A DNA stretch of 64,000 nucleotides from JAMLHH01 sp037189845 (GTDB lineage: Bacteria > Bacteroidota > Bacteroidia > Chitinophagales > JADIYW01): the NCBI GenBank assembly GCA_037189845.1, contig JBBCIS010000004.1, positions 62,001 through 126,000 of the forward strand, read 5' to 3'. Under the pieces are notes generated by a model. The model made no database searches. It saw only the letters and a program-made list of their open reading frames with translations, and was not told the origin of the DNA. The number at the start of each line of letters is the position of its first letter. Positions within the stretch are counted from its first letter, which is position 1. The translations under genes and the position numbers were made by a program. Shown here one piece after another: positions 17,815 to 25,942 of the stretch.

Positions 17815-18255
17815 TTGCAAAAGGAAACCTATTTTTATCCATCTTCTTTAAAAAATATTGAAGAATTACTTTGGCTCAATAAAAGTGACACAAACTTCCT
17901 GTGGATATACAAAGAAAATGAAGCTCAAAAAGTTGTAGCCGAAAATATGATGATAGAAAAGCTGATTCAAAATCCCAGGGTGCTCAGTTCATCTTTAAAT
18001 GAAATTTCCATTCTGAAATTTACAGGCCAGGAACGTTTTCACTTTATCAAAAAGAATTTCCCGGTCAAAAAAGTAGTCTTATTTGGCATTCCCCCTCAGG
18101 ATTTTGGTATACAGATCCAACTACAGGAGTATAATATCATTCCTCATTTGGGTTACTATTTCCTGAAAATCGATTCTCCGGAAGAACTACCCAATCTCCC
18201 AAGCAATAAAAAGGTATTATTGGCACAGAGCCTTCAGCAATTGAGCTCATTATAA
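17815..18255 (+). CDS. Conserved hypothetical protein
   Basis: 146 residues if the TTG at 17815 is the start. No in-frame ATG fits, because a TAA lies at 17803-17805. No signal peptide. Distinct segments are FLWIYKENEAQKVVAENMMI, VVLFGIPPQDFGIQIQLQEY and the tail KVLLAQSLQQLSS. I have a vague impression of a Bacteroidota-wide family with the FGIPP motif but cannot name it. It is divergent from ilvE with a 77-bp gap, which must hold both promoters. Confidence 0.6.
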   Translation: MQKETYFYPSSLKNIEELLWLNKSDTNFLWIYKENEAQKVVAENMMIEKLIQNPRVLSSSLNEISILKFTGQERFHFIKKNFPVKKVVLFGIPPQDFGIQIQLQEYNIIPHLGYYFLKIDSPEELPNLPSNKKVLLAQSLQQLSSL

Positions 18256-18388
18256 ATGACAGACCTAGTTTCTGATTTTTTGACAATTGCCGGAAAATAA
18301 AAAGTTTCTCATTTGGCATGGTTTATGGTTAAACATATAACATAGAATATTTATCTTCAACCAAATAAACCATTAACTGAAAAAGATT

Positions 18389-19204
18389 ATGAAAAAACTG
18401 TTTCTAGGACTTGCTCTGTCAGTAGGCTTTGCGGGACTTGCTCAGGCACAAAATGTCAACGAGGTCACAAAAAAAGTATTGGATGCCTGTGGTAAAGCTA
18501 CAAATATCACCTACGATTTCTTTGCTTATGAAAGATTTGCAGGAACAAAAAAAGTAAATTCTGAAGTACAAATCAAGTATCAGGCTTCACCATTGAAAAT
18601 CTTTGCTGATGCTAAAAAACCTACAGCAGCGAAACTAGTGTATGACCCTGCCACTAATCCAAAGGTACAGGTAAAAAAAGGACTTAGCTTAAAGCTGGAT
18701 CTTTACAGCAAAATGTTAATGGCTGATCAGCATCATCCAATGAACAAAGCCGGCTTTAGCACTTTCAAAAGAATTATTGAGCAAAGCATTAAATCCAAAG
18801 GTTATACTACAGCATCTCCTGAATTGAGCAGTTTTGTAAAGATCATTGGTTCAGTAACTTATGATGGTAACGCTTGCTGGGCAATCGAAATCGTTGACAA
18901 AGATTACAAAATCATCAACCATACTGTAAAAGCTGATGAAAAAACAGTTTGGGATCTTGGCAGAAAACTTTCAATTCCTGAATACAGAGTTAAACAGCTT
19001 AATGATATAGGCAATGAGCTAACAGCTGGTCAGGTGATCAAAATCCCATCTGCTTATGCTAAGAAAACTACTGTTTATGTAGATAAAGACACTTACTTAC
19101 CTATCTACCAGAAAATGGAAGATGACGAAGGGGTATATGAAGAATATCAGTTCAAAAATCTGAAGATCAATGTCAAATTCACTGACGCAGATTTCACACT
19201 GTAA
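18389..19204 (+). CDS. Exported DUF1571-like protein with an internal LysM domain
   Basis: 271 residues. Signal peptide to QAQ (21 residues). Residues about 25-175 and 226-271 look like one lipoprotein-carrier-like beta domain of the DUF1571 type (YSKMLMADQHHPMNKAGFST; final YEEYQFKNLKINVKFTDADF). Between them, residues 177-220 read as a LysM repeat: NHTVKADEKTVWDLGRKLSI, then a QLNDIGNELTAGQVIKIP turn. LysM binds N-acetylglucosamine in peptidoglycan, so the protein may be anchored to the wall. The insertion inside the host domain, rather than at an end, is unusual. Confidence 0.7.
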   Translation: MKKLFLGLALSVGFAGLAQAQNVNEVTKKVLDACGKATNITYDFFAYERFAGTKKVNSEVQIKYQASPLKIFADAKKPTAAKLVYDPATNPKVQVKKGLSLKLDLYSKMLMADQHHPMNKAGFSTFKRIIEQSIKSKGYTTASPELSSFVKIIGSVTYDGNACWAIEIVDKDYKIINHTVKADEKTVWDLGRKLSIPEYRVKQLNDIGNELTAGQVIKIPSAYAKKTTVYVDKDTYLPIYQKMEDDEGVYEEYQFKNLKINVKFTDADFTL

Positions 19205-19225
19205 AAATCTATAAAATCTTAACTT

Positions 19226-19253
19226 AGGCACGCCATCAAAGCGTGCCTTTTTT
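19226..19253 (+). terminator. Terminator abutting the next start codon
   Basis: AGGCACGC-N7-GCGTGCCT, an 8-bp perfect stem followed by TTTTT. It lies about 20 bases after the DUF1571-like gene, and its T run touches the ATG of the pseudouridine synthase at 19254. Confidence 0.8.
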
Positions 19254-19841
19254 ATGAAAAAACACAGATACTTTATCCTTTACAAGCCTTATGATATGGT
19301 ATCCCAGTTTTCCGGTGACGATAAAACGCTATCTCATTTAGCATATCAATTCCCAAAAGATGTTTATCCTGTAGGAAGATTGGACAAAGACAGTGAAGGC
19401 TTGCTGATCCTCACTAACGATGCACATCTTCACCACAGAATGACAGATCCGAAATTTGGCCATAGCCGTACATATTATGTCCAGGTAGAAGGTATTCCGG
19501 ATGAAAATGCATTACAACAACTTCAAAACGGCGTACAAATAACGTTACCCAACAAGAAAAAATATTTCACATTACCGGCGAAAGCAGCAGTAATTGAACA
19601 ACCTGGCTTCCCGGAAAGGAATCCTCCTATACGTGTCAGATTATCCATACCTGATACATGGATCTCGCTTACTCTGACTGAAGGAAAGAACAGGCAGGTG
19701 AGGAAAATGACTGCACAAATCGGGCATCCTACTTTGAGATTAGTGAGAAATCAGATAGAAAATCTTTTTCTGAACGGATTAAAGCCGGGAGAAGTCAGAG
19801 AATTATCTCAAAACGAAATCTATCCTTTATTAAATTTGTAA
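19254..19841 (+). CDS. RsuA/RluE-type rRNA pseudouridine synthase
   Basis: 195 residues. PVGRLDKDSEGLLILTND holds the catalytic Asp (Asp44). KKHRYFILYKPYDMVSQF starts the domain directly, with no S4 domain in front, and LTLTEGKNRQVRKMTAQIG closes it. This compact form resembles E. coli RluE, which modifies U2457 of 23S rRNA; the exact target is inferred. The start codon follows the T run of a terminator, so any leader shared with the upstream gene would contain a strong hairpin at the ribosome site. Confidence 0.88.
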   Translation: MKKHRYFILYKPYDMVSQFSGDDKTLSHLAYQFPKDVYPVGRLDKDSEGLLILTNDAHLHHRMTDPKFGHSRTYYVQVEGIPDENALQQLQNGVQITLPNKKKYFTLPAKAAVIEQPGFPERNPPIRVRLSIPDTWISLTLTEGKNRQVRKMTAQIGHPTLRLVRNQIENLFLNGLKPGEVRELSQNEIYPLLNL

Positions 19842-19915
19842 ACATTGGTGCAATATTTGCAAATAAGTCGAGGACAAACCAGCAATTAAAACTTTACAAT
19901 TATCAGAATATACAA

Positions 19916-21370
19916 ATGAAAAAGGTACTTTTCTCCATTATCCTGACAAGCACAGCTATTCTCAGCTATGCAATTGAAAGAGACTTCAATATCCAGTTCA
20001 AAATCAAAGGAATGGAAAATCAGGAAGCAATTCTGGCTTATAATTATGGTGAGAAAAAATTTATTGCGGATACGATTAAATTCGATCAGACAGGAACAGG
20101 AGCTATCAAAGGAAAGAAATCTCTGGAAGACGGTACTTATCTGCTGGCATTCCCATCCTTGAATCTGAATTCTTTTGAATTTATCATCAGAGAGACAGCT
20201 TTCCAGCTTTCGACAGATACTTTTAATATGCCGCAAAATATGGTAGTGAAAGGTTCTGTCGAAAATCAAGTCATGTATGATGATCTCAAAAAAACTATTA
20301 CTGTAGGAAAACAAGTAGATAGCCTGAATTCCGTCATTCACAATGAAGAGCTATCTGAGAAAGTCAGGGAAGAAGCTGAAAGTAAGCTGGAAAAGCTCAG
20401 CACAGATTTCACTAAAGGCAGAGAAGCTTCTATTGAGAAAAATCCCAATGCTCTGTACAACAAAATTTTAAACGCACTTCGGGATGTACCGATGAAGTCA
20501 AAACCGGATGAAGAGGGTACTGCTGCTCCGGATAATTTTGCATACAATTATTTCATTAACCATTATTGGGACAATATTGATTTTACAGATGTTGCGCTGA
20601 TAAAATCACCAGTTGTCATACCAAGAGTACTGAGATTTTTTGAACAGATATACCAGCAACCTGATTCCATTAATTCAGCAATTGATATTCTATTATCAAA
20701 AGCGGCTGTCAATGATGAATCTTTTAAGATATTATCTTCTGAAATCATCAACAAATATGCGAAGAGCAATATCATGGGACAGGAAGCGATCTATGTTCAT
20801 ATGCTCGACAAGTATTATCTGACAGGAAAAGCACCATGGGTCGATCAGGAAACTTTAGGAAAAATGAAAGAAAGAGCCGATGCTTTGCGTCCTACCCTTT
20901 TAGGGAAAAAAGCCCCGGATATCACTGTGTATGATCTGGACAACAGACCGATAAATTTCTATCAGGCAATTGATAAAAATAATTATACAATTCTTGCTTT
21001 CTGGAATTCAGAATGCAGCCACTGTAAAAAAGAAATTCCAGAACTGATGAAAGTATGGAATGACAGTCTTAGAAATCAATTTAACGTTGGCGTTTTCAGC
21101 ATTTCTACAGAAGTAGAAAAGGAACACGTTGTGAAATTCATTGAAGAAAATCACATGAACCAGGGATTCACCAACGGTTATGATCCGACAGGCAGATCCA
21201 ACTTCAGAAAGTTATATGACATTCTCTCCACTCCTGTTGTCATCATTCTGGACAAAGACAAAAAGATCATTGCCAAAAAAGTAGCAGTAAAAGATATTAC
21301 TTACGTCATTTCTACTCATCAGGAATTTCACAACCAAAAAGCTAAAGCAAATAATACTGAACCAAAATAG
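19916..21370 (+). CDS. TlpA-like thioredoxin-fold protein with DUF4369-like N-terminus
   Basis: 484 residues. Signal peptide to about residue 20 (SYA). Residues 23-120 look like the DUF4369 beta domain (FNIQFKIKGMENQEAILAYN; GTGAIKGKKSLEDGTYLLA) and a helical middle follows. From about residue 335 there is an AhpC/TSA-Redoxin domain (LLGKKAPDITVYDLDNRPI) with CxxC in SECSHCKKEIP and a cis-Pro region STPVVIILDK. Typical of periplasmic thiol-disulphide reductases of Bacteroidota. The 3' end overlaps the convergent gene by 29 bases. Confidence 0.85.
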   Translation: MKKVLFSIILTSTAILSYAIERDFNIQFKIKGMENQEAILAYNYGEKKFIADTIKFDQTGTGAIKGKKSLEDGTYLLAFPSLNLNSFEFIIRETAFQLSTDTFNMPQNMVVKGSVENQVMYDDLKKTITVGKQVDSLNSVIHNEELSEKVREEAESKLEKLSTDFTKGREASIEKNPNALYNKILNALRDVPMKSKPDEEGTAAPDNFAYNYFINHYWDNIDFTDVALIKSPVVIPRVLRFFEQIYQQPDSINSAIDILLSKAAVNDESFKILSSEIINKYAKSNIMGQEAIYVHMLDKYYLTGKAPWVDQETLGKMKERADALRPTLLGKKAPDITVYDLDNRPINFYQAIDKNNYTILAFWNSECSHCKKEIPELMKVWNDSLRNQFNVGVFSISTEVEKEHVVKFIEENHMNQGFTNGYDPTGRSNFRKLYDILSTPVVIILDKDKKIIAKKVAVKDITYVISTHQEFHNQKAKANNTEPK

Positions 21371-22091
21371 CTCCCATCACCTGAGACACAAAGTTGTCCC
21401 AACCGTGAGGAGAAATACCTTCTATAATAGCTGCTACCAGGGCAGCTATTATTATTTTATACCAGAAGATAGGTAATGCATAAAAGTATAATGGTAATGC
21501 AAACGCAAGTATACAAACCAGAAACACCGCAATAGAACCTTCCACACTTCTGTAGCTTTTTACTTTACTCCCCCAGTTAAACACGGGATATTTGGTTTTA
21601 CCCCACTTTGTACCGACCGGCTCACCTATTGCATCACCTAATCCTACGACCAGATAACCAGCCACAGCAGCCACAGGTATAAAGAGAAAATTACTTACTA
21701 CTCCTCCTAGAAATGTAGCAACATAAGGATAGACAATATATCTGGAAGCATACGGCTCATCCTGAGGTCTGGCCAATAAACCATAATATCGGGAATTTTC
21801 CTTTTTGAATAAAAGATAAATTATCACCAGGCTCACAGCCCAACCTAAAATAAAAACACCTCCTATCCCCTGCCAATACTGCATGACACCTGCCATACCA
21901 AAAATCAGAAAATGGAATAGTTTACGTGTGTATCCAACTTTCCAGTTCCATTTCCGACGGCATCTTTCTGTCAACTCTAATGAACCAACTGTATAAATTA
22001 ATAACAAAGGGAAAAACAGTAAAATCTGCCGGAAATCCGGAAAATTTTGACCGAAAAAGAACTGAAATATTGATTCTATATAATTTATCAC
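21342..22091 (-). CDS. Phytol/dolichol-kinase-like membrane protein
   Basis: 249 residues from a GTG start at 22091; no ATG fits. Six or seven membrane segments. It carries the signatures of the SEC59/VTE5/CTP-dependent kinase family: YTRKLFHFLIFGMAGVM (conserved RK..H) and GLGDAIGEPVGTKWGKTKYP with the GDA..E core, then KSYRSVEGSIAVF. Members phosphorylate isoprenoid alcohols or diacylglycerol using CTP. The bacterial substrate is unknown. It starts 3 bases after the SDR gene on the same strand, and its 3' end overlaps the convergent thioredoxin gene by 29 bases. Confidence 0.75.
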   Translation of the reverse strand: MINYIESIFQFFFGQNFPDFRQILLFFPLLLIYTVGSLELTERCRRKWNWKVGYTRKLFHFLIFGMAGVMQYWQGIGGVFILGWAVSLVIIYLLFKKENSRYYGLLARPQDEPYASRYIVYPYVATFLGGVVSNFLFIPVAAVAGYLVVGLGDAIGEPVGTKWGKTKYPVFNWGSKVKSYRSVEGSIAVFLVCILAFALPLYFYALPIFWYKIIIAALVAAIIEGISPHGWDNFVSQVMGAILVQYYLL

Positions 22092-22094
22092 AAT

Positions 22095-22949
22095 TTATCT
22101 CACTTGCCCGAAAGATTCTATCCCGCTCTTCTCCATAGACCAATCCCATAATCTATCCGCATTTTCCTTTTTAGCAGCAACTGAAGAAGGAAACCTCCTT
22201 TTACAATCAACAAAATAGGTCCCGGTGAAATTTCCCACTTCCGGAGATGATGCTAAATATATAGATGTGCGTGCTCCTTTTTCAGGAGAGATCATAAAGA
22301 TATTCCCTAATGAATGCACAAAAGACGGGTAAGATCCTTTACCAAAATTAGAATTAACCACACCTGGATGTAATGAATTGGCTGTTACACCAGTTCCCTC
22401 CAGATATTCTGCCAGTTTATTGGTAAATAAGATATTGCATAGTTTTGTCAATCCATATTGTCCCAATGCACTGAACTTGATTTCAGCATTCATATTATTC
22501 CAGTCCAACGTACTGAATCTATGTGCCATCGAAGCTACATTGACAATTCTCGCATGAGGAGTAGATTTAATGATTTCCAACAGATAATGTGTATTCAGAA
22601 AATATCCAAAGTGATTAACTCCCATCATATATTCAAAGCCGTCTTCCGTTGTTTTTAATGAGCTAGTCATCAAACCGGCATTATTCACCAATACATCCAA
22701 TCTGTCAAAACGGGATTTGTATTCATCTGTCATTTTTTTGATAGAAGCATGACTGGAAAAATCTGCCAGTAAAAGATGTACTCTTTCCATACCTACATCC
22801 GCATTGATATCATCACGTACAGCCAGACCTTTCTCTTCATTTCTGCAAACCATGACTACCGTATAGCCCATTTTAGCCAACTCTCTTGCTGTCACACGAC
22901 CAATCCCTGAATTAGCGCCGGTTACCATTACCATCTTTTCTGTCATCAT
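22095..22949 (-). CDS. Short-chain dehydrogenase/reductase
   Basis: 284 residues. Rossmann motif VTGANSGIGRVTARELA at the N-terminus, NNAGLM near residue 90, Ser in VNVASMA, catalytic YGLTK (YxxxK) and the HPGVVNSNFG loop. The layout matches retinol-dehydrogenase or WW-domain-oxidoreductase-like classical SDRs. Probably NADP-dependent, from the Arg in VCRNEEKG. Co-transcribed with the kinase-like gene that follows; together they could act on an isoprenoid or lipid alcohol, which is inference. Confidence 0.88.
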   Translation of the reverse strand: MMTEKMVMVTGANSGIGRVTARELAKMGYTVVMVCRNEEKGLAVRDDINADVGMERVHLLLADFSSHASIKKMTDEYKSRFDRLDVLVNNAGLMTSSLKTTEDGFEYMMGVNHFGYFLNTHYLLEIIKSTPHARIVNVASMAHRFSTLDWNNMNAEIKFSALGQYGLTKLCNILFTNKLAEYLEGTGVTANSLHPGVVNSNFGKGSYPSFVHSLGNIFMISPEKGARTSIYLASSPEVGNFTGTYFVDCKRRFPSSVAAKKENADRLWDWSMEKSGIESFGQVR

Positions 22950-23252
22950 ATATTAAAAGTAGAAAATGGAATAATCTTTTACAATGATTATTGTTGTAAA
23001 AGACTAATTCTTCTGAATGATTTCTTCGCTAATAAGATTTTTATAAATGTCAAATCCTGTTATAACAATAGAAGCTGGTTCATCATTCTTACTATTAACT
23101 ATCTGAACTTTCATTGTCTGCCTTAAGCCTTTTATTTACGATCTTGTCTGGTTATAAAAATATTAACAACATACAATCTCTCTATTGTTTATTCTATAAA
23201 AACCATTTAGAATATATAATTTCATCCCATCAAAATAAAACAACCATATATC
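22950..23252. other. Intergenic region with one possible short ORF
   Basis: 303 bases between the SDR gene and a divergent barrel gene. Apart from the 36-codon frame at 23004-23114 I see no structure. Promoters for both neighbours must lie here, but I find no clear TAnnTTTG box. Confidence 0.5.
23004..23114 (-). CDS. Possible 36-residue small protein
   Basis: ATG at 23114, TAG at 23004-23006. The product MKVQIVNSKNDEPASIVITG followed by FDIYKNLISEEIIQKN has no low-complexity bias and a reasonable codon choice. It is the only support for a gene between the SDR and the barrel protein. It could equally be the surviving end of a deleted gene or chance. Confidence 0.3.
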   Translation of the reverse strand: MKVQIVNSKNDEPASIVITGFDIYKNLISEEIIQKN

Positions 23253-23933
23253 ATGAAAAAGGCATTACTAATGATTGTTGGAGTATTGATTGCTTTCCAA
23301 CTAAATGCAAGCCAACCTATTAAAAGCTACAAAGAGGCCAATTATCCTTCTTTTTCAGAAAAAAGAAAAGAATTCTTTATCAAGCCGATATATGGCATAG
23401 GACTTAAAAATCATTCAAACTCAATAGATATTGAACTTGGGAGGACTTTCAGACCAGGAGGGCTTCTAGGAATAGAGTTAGGTGGCGCATATTTTTTTAC
23501 GAAAAAATTAGGTATTCAGATTTCATTTGTTGCTGGCATGGGAGGATATGCTTCTATACAGGCTGATGAATACAGCTCTTACAAAGAAGTACACATGTTT
23601 AACAGACAGTATATCAATATAAGTGGAGTTTATTTCCAGCCAATTGATAAGAAAAAGCTAAAAGGCTTAAGAGTTGCGTTAGGACCATCCATATATTTAA
23701 ATGCTGTTGAAAAGCAAAATATTGATGGTCTAAAGCTAAAAAACAAATTTAAATCAACTGTTGGAGCTAATATTGAAACCACTTTAGCAATCAGTATGTA
23801 TAAAAAGGAAAAATTCTTTTTATTCCCAGGTATTGGAGCTAATATCAATTCTTTTAAATCCAAAAGCGTAAATGATAAGATCAATGCTTCTAATATTTAT
23901 GCAACAGTAGGACTTGGCTGGAGATTTAATTAA
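23253..23933 (+). CDS. Outer-membrane beta-barrel protein
   Basis: 226 residues. Signal peptide to NAS (residue 20). Alternating hydrophobic and polar residues with many Gly and aromatic residues give about eight strands (YGIGLKNHSNSIDIELGRTF; GGLLGIELGGAYFFTKKLGI), and the chain ends in YATVGLGWRFN with a C-terminal aromatic-x-Asn. This fits small porin-like barrels. Function unknown. It is one of several envelope genes in 23-28 kb. Confidence 0.7.
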   Translation: MKKALLMIVGVLIAFQLNASQPIKSYKEANYPSFSEKRKEFFIKPIYGIGLKNHSNSIDIELGRTFRPGGLLGIELGGAYFFTKKLGIQISFVAGMGGYASIQADEYSSYKEVHMFNRQYINISGVYFQPIDKKKLKGLRVALGPSIYLNAVEKQNIDGLKLKNKFKSTVGANIETTLAISMYKKEKFFLFPGIGANINSFKSKSVNDKINASNIYATVGLGWRFN

Positions 23934-23973
23934 ATAAAGTTTTGAACCAAGTATTTTTTTCAACATATTAATT

Positions 23974-23981
23974 TATATTTG
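23974..23981 (+). promoter_or_regulatory. -7 promoter element TATATTTG
   Basis: Exact TAnnTTTG match 18 bp before the ATG at 23999. The matching upstream TTG element is not obvious. Confidence 0.5.
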
Positions 23982-23998
23982 CCACAAACAATATAAAA

Positions 23999-24547
23999 AT
24001 GAAAAAGATTATATTAGGATTGACATTTGTCAGCTTTTTGATCCAGCCTTCTTTTGCAGATGGAGGATGTCCTGAATTTGCAAACACCGTTAACTTGAAT
24101 TCCGGAAAAGATTTGGAACAGGCAAATGCTACTCACAAAGCAAAGAAAAAAGGGATCTATGGTGGAGTAAACAATTCTGTAAGATTGGAAGGTGGTGCAT
24201 CATCAGTTAAAATCAGTGCTAAAGACGCTGTATTCTCATTCAAGCCATTAAATCCACAGGTACAACCGAAACAACAAATCAAGTTATACCAATTTGACGA
24301 CAACAATACATTCAGAGAATTATCTACTGGTGGAACGAATGTTTTTGGAGGAAGTAAAAACAGTAAAGCTCAAGACACATCTATTCCTATTATATTAGAA
24401 AAAGCTGAAGATGGATGTTATATTGTAAAAGTGGATGGCACATTACCTGCAGGAGAATACGCTTTCTCTGTAGGAGCAAATCCTGATGTACAAGGGACTG
24501 GAACCGGCTTAACAGGTCAGGTTTGGTTTGCTTTCGCAGTAAAATAA
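23999..24547 (+). CDS. Hypothetical secreted protein
   Basis: 182 residues with a signal peptide ending SFADG (about residue 20). The mature chain has CPEFANTVNL near its start, a KAKKKGIYGGVNNSVRLEGG segment and a beta-rich end with DGCYIVKVDGTLPAGEYAFS and GLTGQVWFAFAVK. The two Cys could form a disulphide. I do not recognise the family, although the last 60 residues look like an immunoglobulin-like sandwich. A TATATTTG promoter box lies just upstream and a strong terminator just downstream, so it is a single-gene unit. Confidence 0.7.
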   Translation: MKKIILGLTFVSFLIQPSFADGGCPEFANTVNLNSGKDLEQANATHKAKKKGIYGGVNNSVRLEGGASSVKISAKDAVFSFKPLNPQVQPKQQIKLYQFDDNNTFRELSTGGTNVFGGSKNSKAQDTSIPIILEKAEDGCYIVKVDGTLPAGEYAFSVGANPDVQGTGTGLTGQVWFAFAVK

Positions 24548-24561
24548 CTATAATATCTTTT

Positions 24562-24604
24562 AAAAAAGAGGCTGTCCAGACTTTTGGGCAGCCTCTTTTA
24601 TTTT
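24562..24604 (+). terminator. Terminator after the secreted protein
   Basis: AAAAGAGGCTG and CAGCCTCTTTT pair over 11 bp with a 14-nt loop, followed by ATTTT. The arms GAGGCTG/CAGCCTC are the same as in the terminator at 1575-1602. Confidence 0.8.
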
Positions 24605-24707
24605 ATAAAACCTGTCTCGTCCTAACAATGTTATAGAAGCATACAACAATCACTGTACGTAAAGATTATAGCAGCTATCCTTTAAACTAGCCATAGTTAA
24701 AAAGTAG

Positions 24708-25047
24708 AGAGCGGCTTTCACCAGCAATCGGGCTACGATGTGCAAATACGGTATCCGAGATCACAGTACAATAACCGAATGGCGCAGAAAATATGGCACT
24801 TTTGATGTAGAAACATATCACAACAACAAGTGTAAACACCCGAACAGAAGATCAAAGAACTGTAAGGAAGTTGAAACGCCTGAAGCGTTACAACCAATTC
24901 ATGGAAATCCATTTAAATGAATCGGAAGAAGCAGATATTTTGGACAAACTGATAGATTTGACAGAAGAAGAATCACCTGATTCCGGTAAGAAAAACTCCT
25001 TTCCCGATCAATCCAACATATCAGCAAAGAAAACAAAAAAGCGTTAA
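24708..25047 (+). pseudogene. Degraded IS3-family transposase OrfA
   Basis: Pieces in different frames line up as one OrfA. The first frame gives the helix-turn-helix MCKYGIRDHSTITEWRRKYG (24738 onward); a second gives TPEQKIKEL; a third gives KLKRLKRYNQFMEIHLNESE, then ILDKLIDLTEEE and SFPDQSNISAKK up to TAA at 25047. This is the order found in IS3 OrfA (HTH, leucine-zipper-like helix, Ser-rich tail). At least two frameshifts are present, OrfB is absent and I see no terminal repeats. An old insertion between envelope genes. Confidence 0.7.
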
Positions 25048-25170
25048 GTTAACCAAGACAGCTGATAGAATAATCCACCAACTATCTCTTAAAATATTTG
25101 TATGTCTATCTTATTAAAATCTGTAATGCTTATTTACGTAGGATTAATCAAGAGATTTGATTTTATCCTT

Positions 25171-25938
25171 TTACCCTTTCTCCCTCTTAAAACCGAAAAA
25201 GCCACCAATATTTAAGTATACTTCAAAGTTGACTCCTTTAGATTTAAAGTCATACATTCCATCTGCCATAGACTGCCCCTGATTATCGTACACGCCTGTC
25301 AAATATCTCCGCTGTATCAATGCTTTGTATCCAATTCCCACACCATAATCTACACAAACCGGCCTGTTATTAGACTGACCACCCAACACTAATCCTATAG
25401 AAAATTTCTTTTGTGATTCTTTCTCATTTAAATCATTTTCGATATACTTATAGCTATTAACCTGATATCTGATAGAAGGCCCAACATAAAATCCCTCCAT
25501 CCCCCAACCATTCGTATACACTCTTGGATTAATTCCTACAGAATAGCCAATCCCTACTTTTCTTACTCCTCTGTATTCATATAGTTTATCCATATTAGCA
25601 TAGCTAAAATCGCCTTCATAGTATCTGCCTGAACCACCAATGATCGCTGATACATCTTCATAAAAATTACGATGTGAAATACCAAAACTTCCCTGTACTG
25701 AAAAAATCTTGTTTAAGCTTCTTTCATAGTATATAGACTGGTGACCATACAACACATCAAGAATTCCAATCTTAAATGCATTTTTATGATCATATTTGGA
25801 TTTTCTACCTGCATTATCTTTATCTTCATAAGATAGTACTGTGACCGTTCGATCACCTCCTTCATAATATATCTGAGCTCCGGTTTTCTGCAACGAAAGG
25901 CAGATGATGAATACTGCCAAAATTGATCTAAATATCAT
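25171..25938 (-). CDS. Outer-membrane beta-barrel protein, paralogue A
   Basis: 255 residues. Signal peptide to TGAQ (residue 22). Then a linker rich in charged residues (DKDNAGRKSKYDHKNAF) and a barrel: KIGILDVLYGHQSIYYERSL, SVQGSFGISHRNFYEDV, GFYVGPSIRYQVNSYKYIEN. It shares the order and motifs LYG..S.YYER / GMEGFYVGPSIRY with its upstream neighbour. It starts 4 bases after that gene, forming a two-gene operon. Role unknown. Confidence 0.7.
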   Translation of the reverse strand: MIFRSILAVFIICLSLQKTGAQIYYEGGDRTVTVLSYEDKDNAGRKSKYDHKNAFKIGILDVLYGHQSIYYERSLNKIFSVQGSFGISHRNFYEDVSAIIGGSGRYYEGDFSYANMDKLYEYRGVRKVGIGYSVGINPRVYTNGWGMEGFYVGPSIRYQVNSYKYIENDLNEKESQKKFSIGLVLGGQSNNRPVCVDYGVGIGYKALIQRRYLTGVYDNQGQSMADGMYDFKSKGVNFEVYLNIGGFFGFKREKG

Positions 25939-25942
25939 AATA

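Noticed and set aside
17738..17842. N-terminal extension of the ilvE frame
   Set aside because: AT-rich, unlike the family, and overlapping the divergent gene start; the ATG at 17737 fits the family start.
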